Source: Macrotis lagotis (taxonomy: Eukaryota; Chordata; Mammalia; Peramelemorphia; Peramelidae). From it: a stretch of DNA of 64,000 nt. The notes under the pieces were generated by a model. It had not been told where the DNA came from and did not search any database. It saw only the letters and a list, made by a program, of their open reading frames with translations. The stretch covers positions 199,876,050 through 199,940,049 of the forward strand of contig NC_133662.1 in assembly GCF_037893015.1 (NCBI RefSeq), given 5' to 3'. How positions within the stretch are numbered: the stretch's first letter is position 1; the number at the start of each line of letters is the position of its first letter. This document shows, in pieces, positions 25,619 through 39,198 of the stretch. A program made the position numbers and the translations under genes.

Positions 25619-28600
25619 ATCTCTTTTTAGAGAAGAATTTTCTTCATTTTCCTTTTGCATCTCCTTTTCCAATTGGTCAATTCTATTTTTGTAGGATGTT
25701 TCCATTTGCCCAATTTTTTGAGAGAATTATTTTCTTTTTGCACTTGTCCAATTGTATTTCCAAAGGGTTTTCTTTTTCAAGATGTTAATTTTCTCTTGCA
25801 TAATGTTAATTTTCTCCTGGATTTCTTTTCTCAACTTTTTCATTTGATTTTTAAACTCCTTTCTGATCTCTTCTAAGAAGTCTTTCTGGGATGGAGATCA
25901 ATTCATATTTTCCTCGGAAGTTCTAGTCCTATCTGAGTTGGGATCCTTGTTTTCAAGGTACCTTTCAAAGGACCCAGATTTCATCTGGCCTTTCCTCATT
26001 TTCGGTCCTTTTTCTAGGATCTTGTGTTGGGGGACAGACTCACAGAACATTGGTGTTGAGATTCCCAGAGGCTTTTCCCACTCCAAGGGGTTACTCAAGG
26101 GACCAGCCTGTAGGGGATGCCAGAAGCTTTTTTCTGGATTTTCTGTCTTGTTGATTGGTGGCCCACTCCATAGGCCTGGTGGTTTGGGAGGATAGAAAGG
26201 TCTGGATTGTCTTCACACAATGTGGCCTGGGCCTTGGGATAGACAGTTAATCAACTTAATCCACAATCATCTCTGGGAGAGATCCTCTATGCACACTTGA
26301 GCCTTGGGGCAAGGTACAAATACCTGGGGCTATTTCTATGTTTATTCTTGAGAAAGTTCCATTGGAATGGAGGGAAGGAACTCCACTGGAAACAAGACGG
26401 TTTGTGGCCCAGAGGTCTTCCAGACCAGCTTAGATGACCAGATAGATGTCTGGGCCACACTAGAGATCTCCCACCAGCCATGCACATGTCAATCCTTTCT
26501 GCCACTGTTTCCAGGTTAATCCCCTGGTCTCACTCTGCTGGCCCTGCACTGGCTCTCTGCTCTCTGTCCCTGGTTTGCCCACACTCCCCTGAGACATACC
26601 TTGCTTCATGATGGTCTCCTAGGTTCTTCTCTGCATTCTGTGGATCCAAATTCTGTTAAGAGGCTTGGTTCATGTTAGTTTTAAGGGAAAGCCAGGAGAC
26701 ATTGTCTGACTTCTCTCCGCCATCTTGGCCAGAAATGTTGAAAAAAATAATATCTTAAAAACCAGTTCAGATTATATGAAAAAAAACAGTTCAAAATATC
26801 GATGAGGAGCCTTAAAAAGCAGAATTGGTCAGATGGAAAAGGAAGCTAAAAAGTTCTCTGAAGAGAATAACTCCTTTAAATATAGAGTGGAGCTAAGGTA
26901 AGCTGAATACTTTTGTGAGAGATCAAGAAACAATAAAACAACCCCCCCCCCAAAAAAAAGAACTAGATGAAAATGCGAAATATAAACACAACTGACCTGG
27001 AAACAGATCCAAGAGAGATGATTTAAAAAAGGTGGGGTTATCTTAATATCATTACCAGGAAAAGAGCCAAGACTTCATTTTTAAAAATTCTCCAGGAAAA
27101 TTGCCCTGATATTCCAGAAGCATAGGGTAAAATAAAAATTGAGGGTATCTACCTATCAACTTTTGAAAGAGATAACAAAATAAAAACCTCCCAGGAATAT
27201 TATAGCCAAATTCCAGAATTCCCAAGTCAAAAAGAAGGCAAAACATCTTGGATTAAAACTGAGAATCAACTACCCAGCAAAATTAAATATCCTCTTTCAA
27301 GGGAAAAGATGGACATCCAATGAAATAGGGGATTTTTCAAACTTTCCTTTTGAAATAACCAGAGCTGAACTGAAAGTTTGATCTTCAAGAACAGGATTCA
27401 GGTGAAACATAGAGAGAGAACAGGAGGGGCAAATTATGAGGGACTTAATGATGTTGACCAGCCTGTATTACCGCATGGGAAGATGACACTGATAACTCAT
27501 ATGAACCATCTCATTTGTTAGAACAGTCAGAAGGAACATATATAGCCAAGGTTCTGGAGGGGGCTGAATATGAAAGTATAATATATCATAAAGATGGAGT
27601 CAATGCATGAGACAGAAATATGCTGGGGAAAAGGGAAAGAAGAGCTAGAATGGGCTACAATATTTTATGTAAAAGAGACAAGAAAAATTTTTTGCAATGG
27701 AATAGAAACGGAGAATATGAGGGGGAATGAATGAGCCTTTTTTCTTCTCAGAAGTGACTCAGAAATAATTTATACACTCAATAGGTTATAGAAATCTATC
27801 TTACCTAAGAGGAGAAAAAGAGAGAAAAGGGATGGGACAAATGGGACAGGAAGAGGGGATGGTGGTGTAGATTGTGGGAGAAAAAAGTCAGATACAGTAC
27901 ACTTTTGATGAGGAACAAGGTGAAAGGAGAGAGAGAATAGAATAAATGAGAGTATGGAGGAGAAGGATGGAAGAAAATACAGCTAACAATAAAAACTGTG
28001 TGGAAAAATATTGAAACAACTTCTTTGACAGAATTATGATAAAGCATGCAATCCATCCCAGAGACAGAGCTGATGGTATCTGAACACAGACTAAAGTACA
28101 CTTTTTTCTCTCATTTTATTTTTCTTGATGTTTCTCTTTAGATAGGGAGGCAAGAGTATGTTTACTTTTACAACAAGACTTAGAAGATATGGGTATGGTT
28201 GGGTCTGGACTCTCCATTGAAAAAGCCCAAGATGATATCACTATGTTTAAGACAAAAAGCCCTGATGAAAATCAGGGGTTTTTACTCTTAAATTAAGTGT
28301 CTCAGTTTCCTTTCACCTACTTTAATTCTGCTGTGCTCACAAAGTTTAGCATTTTCTCAGATGAGGGCATCATAAACTGGGTGGTACTGAATCAGTATCT
28401 CCCATAACTTACAATCAATTGTAAAGCTCTTAAGTGAGACCTTCAGAGCTGGTTAGAGCTCTTAAATGAGAATTTCAGAGCTAGTTAGAGCACTTTGAGA
28501 TACTCATAGTTAATTAAATCAGGTTTAGATTAATACATACTTTACTTAACAAGGGGTTAAGTACCCTGGGAGGTGGAGGAATTGTGAGAAAAAGTATGCT

Positions 28601-29334
28601 TAGGGGGAGGGGTACAAACAGTTCATAAAATGATTTGGCTTTGGATACTTTGGCTAATGAGTACTGTGTGTCCTTGGAAGGTATTTGAAAAGGGGGTAAG
28701 GTAAAAATGATCATAATTTGCTGTAATTCAAGACTCTTGAAAAGTATACTTCTAATGAAACAGAAGAGGGGAGGGTACTTAGTAACTTTGAGGCAAGACT
28801 GCTTATTAAACAGTCAAGCAATAAATCAATGATGGTACTTTGATAATACTTTGAGCTTTTCAAGCAATGAATTAATCAAGCTGTGATTGATGAGTGATAA
28901 ATAATACAAAGTGAAGAAGCACAAAGATTTATAATTCTAGAGGTAAAAAAGGGAGGGTGTAAACACTAAGTAAATTCTATTCAATAGATTTGGCCCAGAG
29001 TGGGAATAAATTAAATTCCCATTCTGGTTTAAAAATCTATCCTAAACTATGGAAAAGGAGGGAGAAGGGAAAGATAAGAAGGGACTGAGAAAAAGGGAAG
29101 GCAAAGGAATAAGGGAAAATAAAAATAAAGTTGAATTTTTAAAGAAAATTTAAAGGGGAAAGGGAGAAAAACTTTGGTGAGGAGGAATAAGAGGTAGGGA
29201 AAGGGAAAAATTTAAAGGGGAAAGATAGCATAGAGGGAAATACAGAATTAATATTCTTAAATGTAATTGGTAATGGGATGAATTCTCCCATAAAATGGAA
29301 GCAGATAGCAGAATAGATTAAAAACCAAAATTCC

Positions 29335-29489
29335 GGGGCGGCTAGGTGGCGTAGTGGATAAAGCACCGGCCTTGGAGTCAGGAGTACCTGGGTTCAAATC
29401 CGGCCTCAGACACTTATTAAATACCTAGTTGCATGGCCTTGGGAAAGCCACTTAACCCCATTTGCCTTGCAAAAACCTAAAAAAAAAAA
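29335..29489 (+). mobile_element. tRNA-derived SINE, poly(A) tail
   Basis: One of the best-preserved copies: 'ggggcggctaggtggcgtag' head, 'gttcaaatccggcctcag', tail 'cctaaaaaaaaaa'. 'aaaattcc' is duplicated on both sides. Inserted in the start of L1 ORF2. Confidence 0.92.
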
Positions 29490-29889
29490 TTCCACAATAT
29501 GTTATTTACAAGAAACACATTTGAAGTAGAGAGATAAACATAGGGTAAAGGTAAAAGGATGGAGCAAAATAAAGTTAAAAAATCAGCAATTCTGATCTCA
29601 GATAATGCAAAAGACAAAATAGATTTTATTAAAAGGAATAAGGAAACAACATCTTCTTAAAAGATACCAGAGACAATGAAGCTATATTATTATTATTAAA
29701 CATTTATACACCTAGTACTCTAGCATCCAGTTTTCTAGAGGAAAAACTGAGTTAATTACAAGGAGACAGAGAACAAAATTTAATGAGGACCCTCAACCTT
29801 CCTCTTCCAGAACTAGATAAATCTAACCAAAAAATAAACAAGAAGGAAGTTTGGAAGGTGACTGAAATCTTAGAAAATTTCGGTAGGGT

Positions 29890-30040
29890 ATGGCTAGGTG
29901 GCATAGTGGATAGAGCACTGACCCTGGAGTCAGGATTATCTGAGTTCAAATCTGGCCTCAGACTCTTAATAATTATCTAGCTGTGTGACCTTGGGCAAGC
30001 CACTTAACCCCATTTGCCTTGCAAACACCTAAAAAAATTT
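29890..30040 (+). mobile_element. tRNA-derived SINE, poly(A) tail
   Basis: Head 'tatggctaggtggcatagtg', B-box-like 'gttcaaatctggcctcag', tail 'cacctaaaaaaa'. Imperfect flanking repeats 'aaatttcggtaggg' and 'aaattttagatagga'. In L1 ORF2 endonuclease sequence. Confidence 0.88.
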
Positions 30041-31395
30041 TAGATAGGATAGACCTCTGGAAAAAACTTAATATGGATAGGAAAGAATATACCTTTTTCT
30101 CAGAAGTATATGCACCTATACCAAAATGGATCATATAGCAGGGCATAAAAACCTTACAATCAGAAAGGCAGGAATTATAAATACATACTTCTCAGACCAA
30201 TATTCTGGCCATTCTTCTCAGATGCAATAAAATGTATGTGTAGTAAAGGGTCACAGAAAGATAAACCAAAAATTAATTGGAAACCAAATTACTTAATTTT
30301 AAAAGAATGGATAAAACAGAAAATCCTAGAAATGATCAATTATTATATCCAAGAAGATGATAATAATGAGACATCATATCAAAATTTATGGGATTCAGCC
30401 AACGTAGTTTTATGGGAAAACTTTCTATTTCTAGATGAATGAATGAATAAATGAACAAAATATAGAAAGAGGAGATCAATGAAATGGGCATGCAACTAAA
30501 AAAGCTAGAAAAAAGAACAAATTAAAGATTCCCAAATAAATACCCAATTAGAAATTCTGAAAATTAAAGGAGAGATTAATAAAATTGAAAACAAAAATTC
30601 ATTTATCTAATAAATAAAACTCAGAGTCAGTTTTTTTAAAGTCAATAAAATAGATATACCTTTGGTTAATCTAATTTTAAATAAAGAAGATAATCAAATT
30701 AAGAAAATCAAAAATGAAAATGGAGGACTAATCACCAGTGAGGAAGAAATTAATGAGATAATTTGTAACTACTTTGTCAAATTATATGCCAATAAATTTG
30801 ATACAATGAAATGGATGAATAGTTGCAAAAATATAAACTGCCCAGATTAACAGAAGAGGAAATAATCTATTTAAATAACCCTATTTCAGAAAAAGAAATT
30901 GAAGAACTAATCAATAAACTCCCTTAGAAAAAGTCTTCAGGTCCAGATGGATTTACAAGTGAAGTCTACCAAACATTTAAGGAACAATTAATTCCTATTC
31001 TACATAAACTATTTTTTAAAAGTAGGAAAAAAGAAGTTCTGCCAAATTCCTTTTATGACACCAACATGGTGCTGATACCTAAACCAGGAAGAACCAAAAC
31101 AGATAAAAAAAATTGTAGAACAATATCCTTAATGAACATTGATGCAAAAATCTTAAATAAAATTTTAGTATTGAGATTACATTAAGTTATTACTAAGATA
31201 ATATAGCGTGATCAAGTAGGATTTATATCAGGTAGGCAGGAATGGTTAAATATTAGGAAAAGTCTCAACATAACTGAATATGTCAATAGCAAAACTAACA
31301 GAAATCATGTGGTTATCTCAATAGATGCTGAAACAAGCCTTTGATAAAAATAAAATATCCATTCCTATTAAAAACACTAGAGAGTATAACAATAG

Positions 31396-31549
31396 GTTTT
31401 TTTTTCAGTTTTTGCGAGGCAGTAGGGTTAAGTGGCTTGCCCAAGGTTCCACAGCTAGGTAATTAGTAAGTGTCTGAGGCAGGATTTGAACTCAGGTATT
31501 CCTGACTCCAGGGCTGGTGCTCTATCCACTGTGCCACCTAGCTGCTCCC
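31396..31549 (-). mobile_element. tRNA-derived SINE, poly(A) tail
   Basis: Minus-strand copy with T-run at 31397 on plus and 'ccacctagctgctccc' 5' end. Flanks 'agagtataacaatag' and 'aaagtataataataa' are the target-site duplication. In the RT part of L1 ORF2. Confidence 0.9.
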
Positions 31550-33769
31550 AAAGTATAATAATAAAAGGAGTTTTCCTTAAAATAATAAGTAGTATCTATT
31601 TGAAACCATCAACAGATATATACAATGGGGACAAATTTGGAGCAGATCCAATAAAATCAGGGATGAAACAAGGATGCTTATTATCATGTTACTATTCAAT
31701 ATATTATTAGAAATGTTAATTTTAGTAATAAAAGAAGAAAAAGAAGTTGAAGGAATCAGAACTGGCAATGAGGATGCAAAGTTTTCACTCATTGCAGTTC
31801 ATATGATGCTATCTATAGAGAGCACAAGAAAATCATCTAAAAATCTCCTTGAAACAATTAATAAATTCATTCAAGTAACATATTTAGCCAAGGATATAAA
31901 ATAAACACACATAAATAAAGCATTTCTATATTTGTGCAGCAAAGCTCAAGAGTTAGAGATAGAGAAATTCCATTTAAAATAGTTGTAGACAACATTAAAT
32001 ACTTGGGAATTTACCTCCCAAGACAAACTTTATGAACTTTATGAATGCAATTATAAAGCACTTCTCACCCAAATAAAGATCTAATTAATTGTAATAATTC
32101 CAATTGCTCATGATTAGATTGAGCTAATATAATAAAAGTGACAATTCCACTCAGATTAAATTATTTAGTGCCATACCAAACTATCAAATTAATATTATAT
32201 TGGGCTAGAAAAAAATAGTAACAAAATTCATCTGGAGCAACAAACAGTCAAGAATAGCAAGGGAACTTGAAATGAATGATGAAAGCATAAATTAAAAAAG
32301 AAAATGTAAAAGAAAAAATGTAAAGGAAGGTCTAGCTCTACCAGATCCAAAACTATTTTATCAAGTAACAGTCATCAAAACTACCTGGTACTGGCTAAGA
32401 AATAGAGTATATTACTACAGTATGCTGTTTGACAAACCTAAACATATTAACTTCAGGGAAAAGAAGCTTTTGATAAAAATGATTGGGGAAAACTGGAAAA
32501 CAGTATGGTAAAGACCCACATCTCTTACCCTATACCAAAATAAGGTCAAAATGGATATAGGATTTAGACATAAAGAGCAACACCAAAGATAAATTAATAG
32601 ACCTAGAAATATTCTATGTATCAGATCTACTGAAAGGGGAAAAATTCATGCTCAAACAAGAAATAGCATACATTATAAACTATAAAAAGAATGATTTTAG
32701 CTATATTAAATTAAAAAGATTTTGAACTAATAAAATCAATGCTGCCAAAATCAGAAAGAATGCAAAAAACATGGAAACAGTCTTCAAAACTAGGAGTTCT
32801 GATAAAGGTCTCATTTCTAAAATTTATAGAGAATTTCATCAAATTTATAAGATTACAAACAATTCTTGCAATTGATAAATGGTCAACGGATATGGATAGA
32901 CAGTATTCAAATGAAGAAATTAAAGCTATATATAAAATCATACAAAAATGCTCAGAATCATTATTGTTTAGATAAATGCAAATTAAAATAACTGAGGCAT
33001 CAACTCACACCTATGAGATTGACTAAGATGACAAATAGGGAAAATGATCAATGTTGGATTGGAACATTGATGCATTTTTGCTGGAGTTGTGAACTGATCC
33101 AACCATTCTGGAGAACAATATGGAACTAGGCCCAAAAAGCAATAAAACTATTCATACCGTTTGACCCAGCCAATCCAATTCTAGGCCTATATGCAAAAGA
33201 AATCATAAAAAATTGGAAAAGTCCTGCATATCCCAAAATATTCATAGCAGCTCTTTTTGTAGTGGCAAAGAATTGGAAATTGAGGGGATACTGATCATTT
33301 AGGGAATGGGTTAAACTAGTTATGGTATATAAATATTTTGAAATATTACTTTTCTATAAGAAACCATAAATGGTCAGACTGTAGGATCTGATGCTGTGCA
33401 AAGTGAGCAGAACCATTGTACACATTAATAACAACATTGTAAAGATGTTCAACTGTGATGAAATGCAGCTCTTCTCAACATGTCATAGAGCTAGGACAAC
33501 CCTATTAGATGGCTATGGACAACGTTATCCCCATCCAGAGGGAGAAAAACAAAACAAAACAAAAACCCTTCAGAATCTGATTTTCACTAATTTGCATTTA
33601 AAAAAAAAACCATGTATTTCTTTTCCTTAATCCTAATTCCTTATAACAAAATTATTAAGCTGTAAATATGTTTAATACAAATGTATTTGTATAATATTAA
33701 ACCTAACTGTTCATTGCTGAAGGCAAGGGAGTGGGAAGGGAGGGTGGAAGGAATTGTGTAACTTCAAAA

Positions 33770-33831
<62 letters not shown>

Positions 33832-33835
33832 ATGA
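33770..33835. repeat. (TA)n(TG)n microsatellite
   Basis: Short TA run followed by about 24 TG units, then 'tatgtatgaatg', at the 3' end of the plus-strand L1. Confidence 0.95.
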
Positions 33836-33885
33836 ATGTTGAAAAACTTTCATAATGTGTAGTTGGAAAAATAAAATATCCATAA

Positions 33886-34345
33886 ATAAGAAAAATTAAA
33901 ATATGAACAAGATGCTCTCAGGGAAAATATTGAAAGATGCATATGAACCAAAGGAAAACAAAATGAGCAGAACCAGAACACTATACAGAGTAACAGTAAT
34001 ATATGACAATGATTAACTGTGAGTGATATTCTCAACTGACAAACTATTCTCAATGACTCAATGATACAAGAAAATTCCTAAAGACTTATGATGGAAAAAT
34101 TCTCTCCTGAAAGAGAACTGAGGATATCTGGTTGTGATCTGAAGTGTATTTTAAAAGATTTCTTTATTTTTCTTGGGTATTTTGATCTGTTTTCTCATGC
34201 AACATGAATAATCAGGAAATGTGTTTTACATGACTGCACATACATAATCTATATCAAATTGCTTGCCTTTCAATGGGGAGGTGGAAAGGTAAAAAAAATT
34301 AGAAGCCAAAAATTTAAAAAACAATGTTAAAATTGTTTTTATTTA
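33886..34345 (+). mobile_element. L1 3' UTR fragment of another subfamily
   Basis: Text such as 'aaaatgagcagaaccagaac', 'atgactgcacatacataat' and 'tcaaattgcttgcctttcaa' is the marsupial L1 3' UTR type, distinct from the 3' end just upstream. Ends in an A-rich stretch near 34320. Only the 3' end is present. Confidence 0.7.
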
Positions 34346-36540
34346 TAATTCAGAAAAAGTAATATTTTTATAAAAGTAGAGGTAAAAAAGGATTCATTCT
34401 AGGCAGAAGACATAGCCTTGGATAAACTTTAAAGATGAGACATTGAATACCAAATGGAGCATAGCAAGCAGACAATTTGGCTGAAAGATAGAATGCATTC
34501 AATAAATTAATATTCAATAAGCATTGAAAGGTAGATTGACATGAGGTTGTGATAGTTTTTAAGTTTGTTTGATCTTAGAGATATAAGGAAACCATGAGAA
34601 TTTTTAACAGAAGTAACATGGTCTGACCTAAACTTTGGTGATATCATTTTGATATTGACATGAAGGATAGATTAAAGAAAAGAAATATGGACCAGGTTGT
34701 TGAATTATGAGACTATCACAGTAATAGAGATAATGGATGCTGAAGATCAAAAATAAGATGTTAAGTTGTGAGAAAAATAGGGCTATGAATATTTTGTGAT
34801 GTTCAATGTGAGCAAAATGATTTAAAGTTGAGATTAAGTAATAGGGTAATAGGAAGGGTTAAGGTACCTGCAACAGAGGCAAAGGCCACTATAAAATTGA
34901 ATTAGTTGTATACTGAGACCAGATTTTGAAAGAAGGAAAGTGAGACTAGAGCAGGGATCATGACTTGGGAAAACAGGGAATGGTACAGCAGCATTTTAAA
35001 AGGATAAACAACAGGTTTAGAAGGAATAAGATACAGAATGAAGTACATAAAAGGATGTTATGATCAGATGGATGAATATCAGGAGGATGGATATTAAAGA
35101 GAGAGCACTGAGCACTTGTGGATATGACCATATCTGTGATAGGATAAAGAAGAATAAAGATATTGATCATGGGGGTTAGGAGGTTGATGAGCTGGGCACT
35201 ATCATATTTAAAATAGAATCTGTAGTTTGGTGATCTAAAACCAAAAATCAGACAGAGGTCCATTAATATATGGAGAAATCTAGACAAAATTGGCCAGTAA
35301 ACAAAAATGATCTGTGTAAATGGAGACAATAAATCCTATAAAGCTCAGTGAACCAAAGCAATAATACAAGTGCACTCACAGATCAGTGGAAAAAGACATG
35401 GTGAATGGAAGGAGACTGATCATTGAGTGACATGTTTCAATAATTTGATTTAATTTTTTCATCTACAAAATGAGGATAAATAAATTATGGGAGACTGGAG
35501 AATGTTGGGGTGTAGAGTAACTCTTACTTTGGTAGAATAAAGATAAAATATTCAAACTGAAATTCAGATTATAGGAACTTCAGTTCAATTCATCAAACAT
35601 TAATTATCTTCTAGTGCTAATCATAGGGTTAAACATTGGGGATACCAGGAAACAAACTATAAGTAATTTCTGGCTTCAAGGAATTTATATTATACTGGGT
35701 GGAAATAAAACACATTTATAATTAAAAGCATAATATAACATAACATAAAATTATATAATACATTATTTGGGTTTTTGTGTGTTTTACATATATGATAACT
35801 GAATGATAACTATAGGTGTATTTACGGTCAATGAAAATATAGAGCAACTTAATTTAACACCTTCAAAGCAAGGATTATCTTATTTTTTAATCTTTTTACT
35901 TATGGCATCTAGCTCAGAACTCAACACATGGTAGATAGTAAATACTAGTTAATTGATAGGTTTAAAGAAATTAAATCTCTGAAAATTCAAATTTAACAGT
36001 GATGAACAAGAAAGTGAGTGTGTTCCACAAGGCTTTTATAGAAGCCTAACAAATTCAATGGGAATATTTTAAGCATGAATCAGTCTTTAAAAAAACCCTT
36101 CATACTTCGATATTAGGTTATATAGTATAAAGGGAAAATAGCGCTCAAATCAGGGATTCTCTTTTTTGCCAAGAAAATAAAAAAGAGTGGATGCTTTTTT
36201 CTGGAAAACATACTTTAGGATGGCATTTTAACAGTCTAAAATTTGGTTAAAATACATAGAAATATGATTTTCATTGTTATTAATCAGTCTAATCAAGAGA
36301 TATTGCTAAAATGCCTGTTATGTGCTAAGTATTGAGAATACAAATACAACATTTAGCCCCTATTTTAAATTATTTACATCCTCCTTAGTATATATATTTC
36401 ACATGAAATAAAAGTTTAGGTTCCAAATGTAGATGGCAAATATAGATTAATAAAAAGGATTGAAAAGAATTACTATACAGTGAGGAGTTAGAATACAGGG
36501 GAATAATGATTTATATTTATTTGAATATTATTGAGAAGGG
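34346..36540. other. Old non-coding sequence with ancient repeat remnants
   Basis: 34390-35170 has the look of an ancient interspersed repeat ('acatggtctgacctaaactt', 'accatgagaatttttaacag'), family not assigned. 35570-35720 resembles the L2 3' end in antisense ('catcaaacattaattatctt', 'ggggataccaggaaac'). A second such trace is at 36295-36360. I see no gene. Confidence 0.5.
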
Positions 36541-36544
36541 AAGA

Positions 36545-36690
36545 GCAACATGATAGACAAAGAATTAGCCTTGAAGTCAGGAAGACCTGTGACAAACATC
36601 CTCCCCATACAATTCACTGCTGTGAGCTTCTGGGAAGTAGCGCAACCTCTTAGTGCGATATGCAATTTTCCAATACTCTTTACCTGAAGA
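36545..36690 (+). mobile_element. Old MIR/tRNA-SINE remnant
   Basis: 'cttgaagtcaggaagacctg' is the conserved centre of tRNA-headed SINEs; the flanks are decayed. Confidence 0.5.
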
Positions 36691-36739
36691 ACTGTTAAAG
36701 AAAAACATTCAGAAAAAGAACTTTCCCATCAAGAGCTCT

Positions 36740-37010
36740 AAACTCCAATGACTCCTCATGCCTCCATAATAAAATAGAGACTTTGGTTTTCATTTAACTC
36801 TCTTGCTTATTTCTATCTTTCTGATCATACACAATACTCACCTCCACACACTGAATTCCAGGGTATTAGCCTATTTGCTCTTACAGAAGACACACTGAGC
36901 ACCTTAGAGTAGCTATACTCCATACTTAATAAGCACTCTTCTCTTGTTTCTGCCTCTCATAAATACATGTTTTCCTTGAATATTACTTTTTTAATATTCC
37001 TTTCCTGGTT
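36740..37010 (+). mobile_element. L2-like LINE remnant
   Basis: Pyrimidine-rich coding-like text ('aactccaatgactcctcatg', 'ctcctctaatgttgc') resembles the L2 ORF 3' part. No frame survives. Confidence 0.45.
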
Positions 37011-38001
37011 TCCCAGGAATTTGATAGTGCCTTCTCCTCTAATGTTGCTTTATGTAATTATTTTAATAAATTATTTTTAATTTACAGAGATCTTTTTCCT
37101 TCTCCCTCTTATCCTGAAATTCAATGAGGAAAAAAATCTCATTCTTCATTTTTAATCAATCAGAGTCAGAAAATGAGCATTCTGTTTCATTATGGGTCTT
37201 AAAGAATCATAAATCAAAGTTCTTGCAAATTTTAAAATTATTTATCATTATGGTGCTCATTTTTATGTAAATATTTCTCTTAGTTATTTTCTCTTCAATC
37301 TGCCTCAATTCAAAAAAGTCTGTATTTTTAAATCTTCTGTGTCATTTCTTTTCTTTTTATTTTTCAACTTTTTAAATTAATTTTTGAAGCATAAAAATAT
37401 ATTTTTCACATGGACAATTTTTATAATGTAAAGGCAATAAAAATGTGGGACCAGTGATTTGTACTTCACAAAGTAATAATTATGGATGAAAAAATTGGAG
37501 TTTCTGCACACACAACCATCAAGATAAGACAATAAAGTGAATGACTTGTACATACACAGAATAAATTTATTTATGTATGCAAATAAACAGTCACTCATTA
37601 TATAACTAGCTCAATTGTGTTCTTTTATTTACCACACATCATAATTTTAAAAATCAGTCATTTATGGAGTAAGAACGAAAATAATATATGTGCTGAACTT
37701 CCAATAACAACTTCATTGACTAAACATTTAAATACATTTCAGAAGTAAAAACCAAGATTTTGTCTCTCCTCTAAATGTTTTTTTAAAGGAGAAAAGTTAA
37801 ATTTTTCTATACTTATATACTATACTTATACAGGATTATTCCATTCTGAAACCAAGTAGCATGAGGACAAATATTAAAAAGAATTGCCTGAAATGTTCCA
37901 AATGCCTAGGTGAACCATAATCAGAGTGTATTTGGTCTATAAAACCAACCTGGATAATGTAGACATCTCAAATGTTAGGATTACTAAATTTATACACAAT
38001 T

Positions 38002-38003
<2 letters not shown>

Positions 38004-38034
<31 letters not shown>
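38004..38034. repeat. (AC)n microsatellite
   Basis: About 15 AC units in the presumed 3' UTR part of the SYPL1 pseudogene. Confidence 0.95.
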
Positions 38035-38036
<2 letters not shown>

Positions 38037-39198
38037 ACTTGAAATTTCCAGTCCCTATCCATAAAACAATTTTTGCACAACTCAAGTATTGAGGATTATT
38101 TATTTTAAAACCCATCTCTGCACATTCAGGAATTTGAATTTAACATGAATAGTATTTAGATTTAAGATCTATACCAAGCACATTTTTTTTTGCTCTGCCA
38201 CATCTATAATGCAATGTCTTTTGTTTTTTAACAAAGACAGGTATTAAGGCATATGAACAGTATAAACTTGGAGTTGTATTTAATTTAAATACAGTTTCTT
38301 CCTTTTTAAAAATAGTGCTGTAGTACATCCTCTTCCTGAATAAAGTTACATGTTAAGGCCTGAGGGATAAACACTTTTGCTAAAACCCTTAGTGAAGAAG
38401 CTGAAGTTTCATTTTTACATATTCAATCTCATAATAAATTCATAGATCTTCAAGTCTACAAATTGAAGCATTTACATCCAGAATTTGTATCTAAGATATA
38501 TATTTCTTGCAAAAAGTAGCTGAATTTTTAATCCATCAATTTATTTTAAACACCATCACTTTTATTAGAAACAAAGTGTATTGGTTCTAAAGATGTTGGC
38601 AGTATGCTGTAGAATAGATTGTTATTTCACACAGTGTAGTTCTCTCCTTTAATTACATTCCTGTAGGAGGTGCAACTGTTCCTGAGCCATGTGTAGAAAT
38701 GTTTGATTGACTGTGCAATCTGGTCTCCTTACATACAAACTATGCATTTCCTCCCCCCCAAAAAAAAAAAAATTTCATGTTCAGGAAACCAAGGATAACA
38801 TAATTATTCAGACTTCTCATACTGGTCATAGAGTCAAAGTAGCAGTTTATCATTTTGCAAGAGTCAATCTGTCCAATAAGATTTTCACTTGTGTTCATCT
38901 TAAAAATCTTGCAGAGCTTTAGCCAAGGTTTAGATGCTCACCAGCCATAAAAGTAACAATAAGAATAATAAAGAAGTCGAGAAAGGGAATTTTTTGAGTC
39001 TCCTGAGATAGGTTCATATACCCAATATAAAATACAAGTGCAATAATGCAGTACTGGAAGACCAGTACTGAAAATGTAACATAGAGCTGTGTAGAAGAAG
39101 AGAAATCTCCTATAAGAACATCATTGCTGCAAGGTGTATTACACAGAGGCTCCAGTGTTGCATTAAGTGAGACCTGATTCATCATAAATGGATAGGCA

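Larger units (their letters stand above)
18934..26739 (-). mobile_element. Antisense L1, complete length, inserted in plus-strand L1
   Basis: On the minus strand it starts at 26739 with CCAAGATGGCGG (motif complement at 26720-26726), then 5' UTR, ORF1 (RRM start at 25283-25486, reading KATDLEHRSWRDNLTIIQL), inter-ORF region about 24900-24180, ORF2 endonuclease about 24150-22900, RT, C-terminus (19300-19900, with WRVICNYVHRAIKMCIHFDP) and 3' UTR to 18934. It contains three SINEs and an 881-bp tandem duplication of RT sequence. Stops and frameshifts throughout. The 3' UTR differs from that of the plus-strand L1 at 10294-17267, so it is another subfamily. Confidence 0.9.
26740..33885 (+). mobile_element. 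L1, second half of interrupted element (ORF1 to 3' end)
   Basis: Continues the L1 that starts at 18061: ORF1 remainder to about 27380, inter-ORF region 27380-29240, ORF2 endonuclease from about 29250, RT about 30900-31900, C-terminus to about 33380, 3' UTR to 33885 with a (TA)(TG) repeat near its end. The RT box is lost (IAVHMM in place of FADDMM near 31795). About 750 bp at 27380-28130 have no counterpart in the L1 at 10294-17267, so the two differ in their inter-ORF module. Three SINEs interrupt it. Confidence 0.88.

Noticed and set aside
29335..29489. tRNA gene suggested by the A/B-box-like heads of the SINEs
   Set aside because: These are tRNA-derived SINE heads with SINE bodies, tails and duplications; no cloverleaf with a proper acceptor stem was found.
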